A stretch of 17,975 bases of DNA from Atkinsonella hypoxylon (taxonomy: Eukaryota > Ascomycota > Sordariomycetes > Hypocreales > Clavicipitaceae). Location: assembly GCA_000729835.1 (NCBI GenBank), contig JFHB01000353.1, positions 1 through 17,975 on the forward strand, read 5' to 3'. A model generated the notes under the pieces. That model had not been told where the DNA came from. It saw only the letters and a program-made list of their open reading frames with translations, and ran no database searches. Below, in pieces: positions 8,812 through 17,695 of the stretch; position 1 is the first letter of the stretch; each line of letters opens with the position of its first letter. A program made the position numbers and the translations under genes.

Positions 8812-9912
8812 TCAGAGTACACCCTCAAATTTTGTGCCTGGATTCAATAAAAATCCATCAAGAGACAGCATATTGTATCGACCGCGTTCATCATCTCCAA
8901 TAGGAGAGGGCTCGGGGTCAAGGCGACTGGTGAATCCCTTCGATAGCAACAAGCCCATTATCCTAGCCATGCGGACGGCTTCGACCAAACTCCCTTCCAG
9001 TCCACCCACTTCTCTCTCAAACGTTTTCCAGAAGATGTCGTGTAGCTCATGGTAGTCGTCGTACCGTATCTAGCCGTGCCGAAGATGGAGTTTACCGGTG
9101 AGGATCTGCAGTGAATGTAGGTTTAGTCCAAAAGGACAGATTACCGCCTCAGCCCAGTCGACGACGCCAATCAACTCGCAAGTTGTCTCGTCCACGATGA
9201 TATTGCAGGTGCCGAAATCTTTGTGAAGGAGTACCATGGGGAGCGACAAAATCGCATCGATCGAGTCTATGCATTGCTGAGTACTGCGGTGCAATCGAGT
9301 GGGAAGGGCCACAAGCAACATCTGCAATTCTCTTTCAAAGGTTCCTCTCATAGTTAAAGCGATATTTTTTATCGACCACTTGAGGCGTTTTCCATACAAG
9401 AGCGAAAAATCTGATCTGTCAGAGAATTCAGGTTGTCCATGAACTGTTGGTGGCTTATTTTCTCACCGTGCCACACCCACCATCAGTCTCCGGCGTTGGG
9501 TAAAGCTTTCCTGTGAGTTGTCGGGAGAATCATGCGCTAAAATGAAGTCCAGATGGGTCACGCCCTTCATGCGACCCATAATATATACGTGTAGAGGTTC
9601 TTTGCCGCTTGACTCGTCACCAAGTTGGCCCTCAAAGGAAACGGATGGAGCTAAAGCTCCATAGACCTGTCTCGCCAGTGAAGCGACGCTCATGTCCAGT
9701 CGCATTGACTTCAGCCGAAACTGAACAATGTATTCCTGATTCGGGCCAGCGTAAACTGTGTAGCTGCAATTGCCTTACACAGCGACGGGAGTGATGTTGC
9801 CGCCGACGAGCTCTTGGGCCCGCGCATCGCAGTCTGAACGATGAGCCGCTGTTTTCGTAAAAAAGTGCGAAATCTCGTCGTCCACGGAGTACTGTGAGTA
9901 TGCCAATGCCAT
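8812..9912 (-). pseudogene. APH-type phosphotransferase pseudogene
   Basis: This is a decayed member of the aminoglycoside phosphotransferase/choline kinase fold (APH) family. Fungi carry many, mostly without known substrates. Reading from ATG at 9912: an N-lobe with CSYTVYAG and YIVQFRLKS, then FEGQLGDESSGKEPLHVYIM; the catalytic loop LLHKDFGTCNIIVDE (H-x-D-x4-N, near 9187-9231); the metal-binding VVDWAEA (near 9150-9172); CPFGLNLHSLQ; and a C-terminus with GDDERGRYNMLSLDGFL ending at TGA 8812. A 56-bp GT..AG intron (9466-9411) splices in frame into RFFALVWK. Lesions are TAA at 9775 (after PVAV, fits CAA), a one-base insertion near 9338 and TAG at 9070 (fits TGG, after LHLRHG). All catalytic residues remain. 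The lesions cannot be removed by plausible introns. Confidence 0.87.
9411..9466 (-). other. Relict intron of the APH-type pseudogene
   Basis: On the minus strand the donor GTGAGA follows GCACG and the acceptor ATCAG precedes ATTTTTCGC. Splicing yields ARFFALVWKTP, which restores a segment expected in this family. A TCTGAC branch-like motif lies 7 bp before the acceptor. Confidence 0.7.
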
Positions 9913-11265
9913 GGCTGCATTGGAGACGCCGCCTGATCCGTGCAAGGGCCAACAACACAAACGCTCTGAAGCCGGTACCGGTCGTAATGGCCGTCACGTG
10001 CAGAAGCCGGGGAAACAAACAAACGGTGGGCGACCCCGTTTCGGATCGAGGTCAGCTGACAAACGGTGCGTGGCAGTGGCGTCGGTGGTGCACTGGAGGC
10101 ATATAGCGCCAGATGTAGCGTCCGCTGACGCTTCTTGATCCTAAGTCAGTTGTGCCTATACGAAAGTCGCATCGAGAAGTCCCGTCACCACAGGAGTCAG
10201 GGCGCCATTAAGAGATATAATGACGCGCACAATCGAGGATATTTCCGCAATCAAGAGGATACTCTAGTCAGTAGTCAATATCATCAGATTCGGAATCTTC
10301 AGCATCAAGCCCATCGTGTGAGGTTGCTCATAGATCGATCTATAACCCCCAATTCGACAAGACGTCGCAAAAAACTTGAGACACGATCGCTTATTGTGGT
10401 TACTCCGTGCATGGTATGGTATTGAATGAGGCCCCCCACAATGAGACAACATACCTCTTCCTTCCTCGCACTCCCGTTATCGACCAGTACGACTGGGCCA
10501 GATTTGTTCAAGCTCGATCGTATCTCGATCTTGGCATTCCCATCAACCGGCGAATAGGGCTGTCAGCCCCACGAGAATTGTTGACTGACAGACTTGACTC
10601 GAAGGGTGAGTTGGAGAACTTTCGCCCGGTATAGGGAGGGTGCTACCCGAACATTTACGAAACATTGAATACTTGTGGCGTGGACACGTTTATCCCTTTG
10701 CAGCAACTAAACTCCGCGGCACGAACATACACATCAGACGTTGGAGCCGAAGGGACCAAGTGACGTAGCCCGGGCTTGAACAAGATGCTCGGGCAATTGA
10801 CCCGACGAGTGAAATGGCGTCAACGTTAACGTTTCTTGGAGCTCGTCTTGGCTCTAAGGGATCGGAGCTTTGCTAACAAGATAGTTCATTTCTGCTTGTT
10901 GGCTGGCTAAAACGCCAACCTGGCGACAAGGCATGCACAGAATCTAAGCTCAGACAGAAGCGGAGATAGGCTGCCCAGCCTCATCGAGTTGAGCACAGCT
11001 AATAACTATCGGGTCAGCCAACAAGGGCCAGCCATACACACACAAATCCCACTGAGCGGATGGGTTTGTCCCAAAGTGGAAATGGAGCCAAGACAGCCTC
11101 ACAACAAGTGCTGACGGCTGACGATCAATGTCATCAGCCCTAAATCGTGATGCATCCCTCCCTTGTCAACGTTGCTGGCAGGGCAGTGGGCAGGGCAACT
11201 TAAGCCTCAGAAGATACTTTCTGATTGCCTACCGACTTGACATCTTTCATAGCCTCTGGGCAAAG
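9913..11265. other. Long intergenic region upstream of the ABC transporter
   Basis: No gene is recognised in about 1.35 kb. A plus-strand frame of 75 codons (10407-10634, beginning at GTG; first ATG at 10416) looks somewhat protein-like in its second half (FVQARSYLDLGIPINRR) but matches nothing I know, and it overlaps another open frame. From 10640 to 11265 no protein-like frame is seen. This part probably holds the promoter of the transporter gene. Confidence 0.45.
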
Positions 11266-11273
11266 GATATAAG
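11266..11273 (+). promoter_or_regulatory. Possible TATA-like element of the ABC transporter gene
   Basis: GATATAAG lies 189 bp before the ATG at 11462. Its sequence and distance allow it to be a core promoter element with a leader of about 150 nt that would include the heptamer array. No other evidence supports it. Confidence 0.25.
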
Positions 11274-11366
11274 GGACGACAGACAATAACGACTATTTCA
11301 GCGACAATTATCATCGGTCCACACTCGCCTTCACAAACCTTGTGTGCCTCGGACCGGGTCTCTTTC

Positions 11367-11457
11367 CTGAGTTCTAAGTTCTGAATTCTGAGTTCTGAGT
11401 TCTGAGTCCGAAGCTCTAAGTCCTGAGTCCTGAGTCCCGAGTCCCGAGTCCTTGACC
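11367..11457 (+). repeat. Heptamer array directly before the ABC transporter start codon
   Basis: Thirteen 7-bp units run without a break. They are CTGAGTT-type on the left, CTGAGTC-type in the middle and CCGAGTC on the right, with variants CTAAGTT, CTGAATT, CGAAGCT and a last unit CTTGACC. The array ends 4 bp before the ATG and so should be in the 5' leader of the mRNA. It contains no ATG on the plus strand. On the minus strand it reads as a repeated Leu-Arg-Thr-Gln pattern, which I treat as chance. Confidence 0.93.
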
Positions 11458-11461
11458 CAAG

Positions 11462-14400
11462 ATGGATCTCCATCACCAAACCAAGACGCTGACCAAGAAG
11501 ACGCTGCGCATCATTCTCACCCGCCACACCAGATCAACCATCTACAGCGCGCTGGTTCTCCCTATAATCGCAACCCTCTATCTCGGTCTCGGGCAAAAAT
11601 TCAATAATCCCAACGACAAATTTGGCGTAGGCACCCCGACCGACGTATACACCCTCAGCGAAGCCCTCGGCAAAGCCCAAGGAGGTCGTGACGTCGTCGC
11701 CCTCATCAACAATGGCCACAGAGGCGGCGAAATCGACCGAGTGATTGACTCCATCTCCCAGATTGTCAGCAGCGCCGGCAAAAATGCAACGAGCATCTCG
11801 AACGAGGACGACCTCAATTATGTCTGCCGCAGCACAATTCGCGGCACATCCAATTGCTACGGCGCCGTCACATTCCACTCGTCTCCGAACGAAGGCAGCG
11901 GTGGCATTTGGAACTACACCCTTCGCGCAGACATCAGCCTTGGCCGCAGCACGCGCGTTGCCGAGAAGGACAATGCACCCCAGATCTACACCTTGCCTTT
12001 GCAACACGCCGTGGATGCGGCCATCGCAGGACCATCTTTCCCCTCCAAGATCCAACAGTACCCTTACACGGCCGAGACGGAAGATGAGCGTGAGGCAAGA
12101 GTTCTCCGCGAGTACCAACGAACTTTCATCAACTTCTTGAGCGTGGCCTTTGTCATCACGCTCATTGGCGTGTGCTACCATATGCCTGGCCTGATTGCCA
12201 CGGAGCGAGAAACGGGTCTTTCGCAGCTCATTGACGCCATGATGCCTGCGACGCGTGGCTGGCATAGGCAGTTTGTCCGACTTGTGTCTCACCAAAATGC
12301 CTTCGTCATCACGTATCTTCCAGGGTGGATTGCCGCATCCATCATTTGCCGCTCGCTGATATGGAAGAACACGAGTTTTGGAATCATGATTGTCTTTTTC
12401 GTCCTCAGCGGCCTCGCTATCACTTCCATGTCTCTTCTCGGCGCCTGCTTCTGGAAGAGAGCCCAGATGTCTGGTGTTGTCACGACCGTCGTGTGGATCG
12501 CTCTCGGCATCGTAGCGCAGGCAATTCCTAACCCGAGCACGGCTACCGTTGCGGTCCTCTCTTTGTTGTTCACGCCATGCAACTTCGTGTACTTCATTAC
12601 ATATATTGCACGCTACGAGCAAAATAGCCAGGGAACGAGCTTGACCCAGGCCCCCATGGACAGCCCCTGGAAGATCCCTGGGATCATTCTATGGCTGTTC
12701 TTGATTCTTCAGCTCCTGATCTACCCCTGTCTTGCTGCATTTCTCGAGCGCGCACTCCACGGCGTCACAACAGGTGTCCGCAGCGCATCTTCTCCAGAAA
12801 AGGCTGTTGCCAAAAACGCAGATGTTGTTCGCGTCGAGAACATGACTAAGGTCTACCACGCCAGCTTCTTGCGCTGTCTTCTATCATGGGTCTCGCCCCC
12901 GCGACCCAAAGTCGTGGCCGTAGACAATCTGACCCTCACAGCTAAAAAGGGGCAGATTCTAGCCTTGCTGGGCGCCAACGGTAGTGGCAAGAGCACAACC
13001 CTGGATATCATCGCCGGCATCAGCAACTTTACCTCAGGCAATGTTTCCATTGATGCTAGAGGGGGCCTTGGTGTCGCGCCCCAGAAGAACGTTCTCTGGG
13101 ACGAACTGACCGTGGAGGAACATATCCGCATCTTCAATCACCTTAAGTCGCCTCGTAAACATGCCACCGATGAAGAAACAGCTGCTTTAATAAGGGCTAT
13201 TGGACTAAGCCAGAAGGCGAAAGCCAGATCCAAGACCCTCTCTGGTGGCCAAAAAAGAAAATTGCAGCTGGGCATGATGTTGACAGGCGGTAGTGCCGTT
13301 TGCTGCGTTGACGAAGTATCGTCAGGCCTTGACCCGCTCTCCCGACGCAAGATCTGGGATATTCTGCTCTCCGAGAGAGGCAGTCGTACCATCATCATGA
13401 CCACGCACTTCCTGGACGAAGCCGACCTGCTGGCTGACAACATTGCAATCCTGTCCAAGGGCAAACTACGAGCTGAGGGCTCGTCTGCACAGCTCAAGGA
13501 TACTTTTGGCGCGGGCTATCGTGTGCATGTTCTGAATGCTCGATACATGAAGCATGCTCCTCAAATTCCTGGGGTGCAAAGGAAGGAGCTGTCCAACACC
13601 ATCACATACGTTGCGCCATCATCGAGTCTCGCTGCGGAAGTTATTCGCACGCTGGAACACGCGCAGGTTCCGTACCAATTCTCGGGCCCAACCATCGAGG
13701 CTGTCTTTTTGGGCCTAGCTGACGAGGTCAGAGAGCATGATCCTTCACTACAAGTCGCCCGTGAGGACAGTGCCCGGCTCGTCCCTGCCGACGAGAAGTC
13801 TACAGGCTCTGGAGATACCCTAAACGCCAGCAGAGTCGCCAACGGGGGCCTACTCATGGAAAAACCGGTCAACTGGGCGGGCCAGATCCTTGTTTTCCTG
13901 CGGAAGCGGCTTGTTGTCCTCAAGACCAACTGGGTCCCGTACGCCATTGCGTTCTTGGTTCCCATAGTCGCCGCGGCAATTACGCAGATGCTCGTCAAGG
14001 ATGAGCCCCCGGCAGGATGTAGCCCCCGGAATTCAGGATCAAAAGCCGACTTCAACGACTTTACTGACTTTTACAAGTCTGTCAACCTGGTGGGCGGGCC
14101 ATCCTCCAAATTCAACAGCAGCATCTCACGGGATCGTCTCCAAGCTCTCATACTTGGCTCGGCAAGCACCGCTGGGAAGTTACCGGTCAAGCTGGTCGAC
14201 TCTATTAGTGATTTCAAGTCGTATGTCGATCACAACCATTCGATTCTGTCTCCAGGTAGTTGGTGGCTCGGCGACTTCGCCTCTGTGCCGACTCTCGCTT
14301 ACAAGTCCGACAACTACACCGCCATGTACGCTTCGGTCCTGACGCAGAATCTCATGAATAACATGTTGGCCAACCTGACTATTGCCACTCGGTATACTCA

Positions 14401-16231
14401 ATTTGACTCCTCCGTTGCACCGGCAACACTTGACGCCCTTCAGCTCGTCATTTACTTCAGCATCGCCTGCTCCATCTTCCCAGGCCTGTTCGGTTTGTAT
14501 CCCAATTTCGAAAAAAGGCAGCAGATTAGAGGTCTCCAGTACTCGAGTGGCGCAAGGGCGATTCTCGTGTGGGTCGCTCACCTCATCTTCGACTTCACCA
14601 TCATGCTGGTTTCCATGGCGGTGGTGACCATCATCTTTGCCACCACCTCAAACATGTGGTATAACCCAGGGTACCTCTTCCCCGTCTTCATGCTCTACGC
14701 CATGGTTACCATTCTGTGGTCCTACGTCTGGTCACTGATTCTCAAGAGCTCGCTCGCCACATACGCTGCCACGGCCGTCATGCAAGGCTTAGGATTCGCA
14801 GTTTACATGATCTCCTTTCTCTTCATCCTCACGTATTCCGAAGCGGCGTCGCTGGACAGGAACATCCTCATCTCACATTGGGTCATCGCGCTCATATTTC
14901 CTACCGGGTCTCTCATCCGAGCGTTCTTTGTCGGGCTGAACACATTTTCCACCACGTGCGACGGAAACCAGTTGCGAAGTTATCCAGGAGCTATGGCTGC
15001 GTATGGCGGGCCCATCTTGTATCTCGCTGTGCAGGCAATGCTTCTCCTCGCATTCGTTGTCTGGTTAGACGCAGGCACTGTGAAACACGCCTTCGAAAAA
15101 GCAGTCCAAACTGACCCGGCTGACGATCCGGAGATTGCGGAAGAGTCGGCTCGTGTTGATGCCGTGGGGGCGAACGCAAACGGGTTGCAAGTTGCACACC
15201 TCACCAAGGCGTTCAAGAAGAACACGGCCGTCGATAACATCACTTTTGGAGTGGAACATGGCGAAGTGTTTGCCTTGCTGGGACCCAACGGTGCAGGCAA
15301 GTCGACCACCATCTCTCTGATTCGCGGTGAGTTATATCCTAGTCGCAACGGAGGCGATGTCTTCGTCGAAGGCGCCTCCGTCGCAAAGAACCGAGCCATA
15401 GCACGTCGGAACCTCGGGGTCTGTCCTCAATCCGACGCCATCGACTACATGACTGTGGAAGAGCACCTCCAGCACTTTGCCCGGGTCCGCGGCATTTGCA
15501 ACGTTCACCAACAAGTCGACACAGTTATCCACGCAGTTGGTCTCGGCGCTTACACCAAAGTCATGGCCTACACACTCTCCGGCGGCAACAAACGCAAACT
15601 CGCCCTCGCAATCGCCCTCACAGGTAACCCATCTGTGCTACTCCTCGATGAGCCATCGTCGGGCCTCGACGCCGCCGCCAAACGAGTTATGTGGCGCACC
15701 ATCGAGACCATTGTGCCAGGACGGTCTATCCTCCTGACGACACACAGCATGGAAGAAGCAGATGCGCTCGCCAACCGCGCCGGCATCATGGCTAAGCGTA
15801 TGCTCGCTCTGGGTAGGACAGACACCCTGCGGCACCGCTTCGGCGACACCTTGCATATACACCTGGTCTGCAAGACTGCGCCACATTCGTCCCCTGAAGA
15901 AATGGAGCGCGTGCGCTCCTGGATCGTTCAGACATTCCCCAATGCAGAGGTGGAGCAGAAGACGTTCCATGGCCAAATGAGATGTTCTATCCCCACATCA
16001 TCTGTGACGCAGTACGACGGGGCTCAGAATGGAGGGATGCCGAAGTCCTCGAGTGCCATTGGGACGCTGCTCGTTGTACTGGAGGAGAACAAGAAGGGTT
16101 TGGGGATATCGCATTATAGTGTGACGCCCACAACGCTCAATGAGGTATTTTTGACGATTGTGGGTCAGCATGATATTCAGGAGGAGGGTGATAAGGAGGT
16201 CAAGGCGCCTTGGTATAAGAGGCTTCGGTGA
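11462..16231 (+). CDS. ABC transporter, subfamily A (full-size, 1589 aa)
   Basis: This is a full transporter of the ABCA type, a family typically linked to lipid or amphiphile movement across membranes; the substrate here is unknown. The order is TMD1-NBD1-TMD2-NBD2. A first membrane helix (about 27-45) is followed by an extracytosolic loop to about 222 and further helices to about 430. NBD1 has Walker A GANGSGKST (504-512), LSGGQ (593-597), Walker B with D617 and E618, and H649. TMD2 starts near 825, has a large loop, and helices from about 995 to 1208. NBD2 has Walker A GPNGAGKST (1274-1282), LSGGN (1372-1376), D1396/E1397 and H1428. Catalytic residues are present in both NBDs; the ABC signature of NBD2 ends in N instead of Q, and the Walker B of NBD1 is CVDEVSSGLD with V where P is usual. 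The gene is one uninterrupted exon. The start is the first ATG, in context CAAGATGG. It converges with the acetyltransferase gene. Confidence 0.96.
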   Translation: MDLHHQTKTLTKKTLRIILTRHTRSTIYSALVLPIIATLYLGLGQKFNNPNDKFGVGTPTDVYTLSEALGKAQGGRDVVALINNGHRGGEIDRVIDSISQIVSSAGKNATSISNEDDLNYVCRSTIRGTSNCYGAVTFHSSPNEGSGGIWNYTLRADISLGRSTRVAEKDNAPQIYTLPLQHAVDAAIAGPSFPSKIQQYPYTAETEDEREARVLREYQRTFINFLSVAFVITLIGVCYHMPGLIATERETGLSQLIDAMMPATRGWHRQFVRLVSHQNAFVITYLPGWIAASIICRSLIWKNTSFGIMIVFFVLSGLAITSMSLLGACFWKRAQMSGVVTTVVWIALGIVAQAIPNPSTATVAVLSLLFTPCNFVYFITYIARYEQNSQGTSLTQAPMDSPWKIPGIILWLFLILQLLIYPCLAAFLERALHGVTTGVRSASSPEKAVAKNADVVRVENMTKVYHASFLRCLLSWVSPPRPKVVAVDNLTLTAKKGQILALLGANGSGKSTTLDIIAGISNFTSGNVSIDARGGLGVAPQKNVLWDELTVEEHIRIFNHLKSPRKHATDEETAALIRAIGLSQKAKARSKTLSGGQKRKLQLGMMLTGGSAVCCVDEVSSGLDPLSRRKIWDILLSERGSRTIIMTTHFLDEADLLADNIAILSKGKLRAEGSSAQLKDTFGAGYRVHVLNARYMKHAPQIPGVQRKELSNTITYVAPSSSLAAEVIRTLEHAQVPYQFSGPTIEAVFLGLADEVREHDPSLQVAREDSARLVPADEKSTGSGDTLNASRVANGGLLMEKPVNWAGQILVFLRKRLVVLKTNWVPYAIAFLVPIVAAAITQMLVKDEPPAGCSPRNSGSKADFNDFTDFYKSVNLVGGPSSKFNSSISRDRLQALILGSASTAGKLPVKLVDSISDFKSYVDHNHSILSPGSWWLGDFASVPTLAYKSDNYTAMYASVLTQNLMNNMLANLTIATRYTQFDSSVAPATLDALQLVIYFSIACSIFPGLFGLYPNFEKRQQIRGLQYSSGARAILVWVAHLIFDFTIMLVSMAVVTIIFATTSNMWYNPGYLFPVFMLYAMVTILWSYVWSLILKSSLATYAATAVMQGLGFAVYMISFLFILTYSEAASLDRNILISHWVIALIFPTGSLIRAFFVGLNTFSTTCDGNQLRSYPGAMAAYGGPILYLAVQAMLLLAFVVWLDAGTVKHAFEKAVQTDPADDPEIAEESARVDAVGANANGLQVAHLTKAFKKNTAVDNITFGVEHGEVFALLGPNGAGKSTTISLIRGELYPSRNGGDVFVEGASVAKNRAIARRNLGVCPQSDAIDYMTVEEHLQHFARVRGICNVHQQVDTVIHAVGLGAYTKVMAYTLSGGNKRKLALAIALTGNPSVLLLDEPSSGLDAAAKRVMWRTIETIVPGRSILLTTHSMEEADALANRAGIMAKRMLALGRTDTLRHRFGDTLHIHLVCKTAPHSSPEEMERVRSWIVQTFPNAEVEQKTFHGQMRCSIPTSSVTQYDGAQNGGMPKSSSAIGTLLVVLEENKKGLGISHYSVTPTTLNEVFLTIVGQHDIQEEGDKEVKAPWYKRLR

Positions 16232-16612
16232 GATGGTTTGAGGATTGCGAGCTACGCAGAGCGTGCTACACTGTGATATGCTGCTGTCGTGCATTTACAG
16301 AGCTACGAATATCAGAAGCTGCTTCAGATACAAAGGGCGCAGTAAAATGAATGGATGAACGTTACGATTATAAGCTCAATCGTCAGTCACTGTTGGAGCT
16401 GCCGCAGAATAGCGACGCCTCGTCCACAATTACGATCAGCAATATCCCGCCCAACACGACCATTGTTGATAGGTACATTGATCTCCTCAATAATGGAGAA
16501 AAAAAGTGTGTACGAGGTCACTGTACACTTGACACTATACCGCAAAGTTGGGCAAAGTCTAGACCCAAACACTTAACGAAATTATCAGGGTTTCCCAACT
16601 AGTTTGGCAAAT
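16232..16612. other. Convergent 3' intergenic region
   Basis: About 380 bp separate the two stop codons of the convergent ABC transporter and acetyltransferase genes. Overlapping plus-strand frames of about 75-83 codons (16351-16602) have no recognisable features and lie where 3' untranslated regions are expected. I see no convincing separate gene. Confidence 0.6.
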
Positions 16613-17487
16613 TCAATGCCGCGGCTTAGCGCGAACAACAAGCAAAAATTCATAGCCATCCGGTAAATCTCCAAGCGGCCAGACGCGATGTTGCCGAAAT
16701 TGGCGAAGCGCCTTGAGAGGTTCCTCATGGTCAACGAAAAACCTAGTATTAGCGCCAGAAACAAGACCCGACATATCATGTCGGTCAAACAAGGTGCCAT
16801 AAATCGCGGCCCCCTTGACGTATGTTATCGGTGATTGTTGCATTATTTCTTCCGAGTGCTGTTGCATGAAGTCCATGGAAATATTCTCAATGGCCGCTAC
16901 ACGATATGAGATTCGGATTCAGATCCAGATTGAGGTTTAGCATGGGATATAGGAATGACGTACTGCTGAAAGCTGCTGCTGCGGCCACGCACGCATACGG
17001 GTGCGAGCTCATGATGCCATACACATTGTCCTCACGAGCCCTAGCCTGTTGAAGAAGCATCGTTGCAATCCCCTTTCCGCGATGGTCTTTACGAACCACA
17101 AGCTGCGTCACCCAACAGACCGTCATCCCGTTCCAGTCCCATCGACTTGTGAACACGTTGCCAATTAGCTCGCCGTCAGAGATGGCCCTGATATAGCTGC
17201 ACTGGCCATCTTCAGGCAGATACTGCTCGCGCAGCCACTTGGGAGTGAGCTTTATGCGCTTGCCTATAGAAGATTAGCATGCAGATTCTGAAATTGATGG
17301 AAAAATGATCCAAGTTACCCTTGTCCTGCTTTGCGCCACACCCCCAGGTCCCGTAGTTCTCTGTGAACAATTTCGCGGCATCACGTAGCATGTCATCTGT
17401 AATGTCATTTGCCGCGAATGTCTGGAAAGTGTGGGACACGCTGGCTGGATATTTCCTGCGTGCACTTCCTGGTGTAGAGCTGCTCAT
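16613..17487 (-). CDS. GNAT family N-acetyltransferase (250 aa, three exons)
   Basis: Predicted to transfer an acetyl group from acetyl-CoA to an unknown amine. I built the model as exons 17487-17319, 17263-16964 and 16896-16613, totalling 753 nt with one open frame. Both introns are GT..AG: 55 bp (GTAACT..CTATAG) and 67 bp (GTACGT..GTGTAG, branch-like GCTAAAC). Each junction restores frame. Residues about 75-125 form the GNAT core: SDGELIGNVF, then CWVTQLVVRKDHRGKGIA, where R-G-K-G-I-A (118-123) is the acetyl-CoA pyrophosphate loop. This is followed by the helix LLQQA and the downstream SSHPYACVAAAAAF segment. The C-terminal third (about 158-250) is conserved-looking but has no motif I can name. 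The stop is TGA at 16613. The start at 17487 is the first ATG of the frame. A MITE-like element begins about 215 bp upstream. No lesion is seen, in contrast to the pseudogenes to the left. Confidence 0.9.
16897..16963 (-). other. Intron 2 of the GNAT gene
   Basis: Donor GTACGT follows TTCAGCA; acceptor GTGTAG precedes CGGCCATTGAG. Length 67 bp. A TGCTAAAC branch-like site lies in the middle. Splicing joins AAAAFS to TAIENISMDF and avoids a stop in the unspliced frame at 16887. Confidence 0.82.
17264..17318 (-). other. Intron 1 of the GNAT gene
   Basis: Donor GTAACT follows GACAAGG; acceptor CTATAG precedes GCAAGCGC. Length 55 bp. Phase 1 splicing gives the continuous segment QDKGKRIKLTP. Confidence 0.85.
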
Positions 17488-17695
17488 TAGGGAAGTCTAC
17501 GTCACAGAAGTCACTGGCGGAGTAAAAGAACTTGACGGAAGTGATGATATCAGTAGCTTGGTTGCATGTAGGTACAAGAGAAAGAAGATCGTGAGTCATC
17601 AGTTTATGTTCCCTTCCACAGGGGTGAGCCCCTACCCTGCTCCTTGCCCTGTGGGTCCCTCTAACCTCTACTTACCAATATAAGTGGAGCGTGGC
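17488..17695. other. 5' region of the GNAT gene
   Basis: This 208-bp stretch separates the acetyltransferase ATG (minus strand) from the MITE-like element and so must hold most of its proximal promoter or leader. No clear TATA box is visible. Open frames here on both strands are short and overlap the GNAT first exon, so I do not call them genes. Confidence 0.4.

Noticed and set aside
8812..9912. Treating the kinase remnant as an intact gene with extra introns
   Set aside because: The stops at 9775 and 9070 lie inside conserved coding sequence with no GT..AG pair of workable length around them, and the frame change near 9338 sits in a TTT run; lesions explain them better.
11207..11527. Minus-strand 106-codon frame with a regular Leu-Arg-Thr-Gln heptad pattern
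   Set aside because: The pattern is just the translation of the heptamer DNA array; the frame overlaps the transporter start and has no other support.
11534..12622. A 362-codon open frame on the minus strand, opposite the 5' part of the ABC transporter
   Set aside because: It lies wholly antisense to a clear coding sequence, shows low-complexity charged composition and no domain. GC-rich third positions of the transporter explain the lack of stops.
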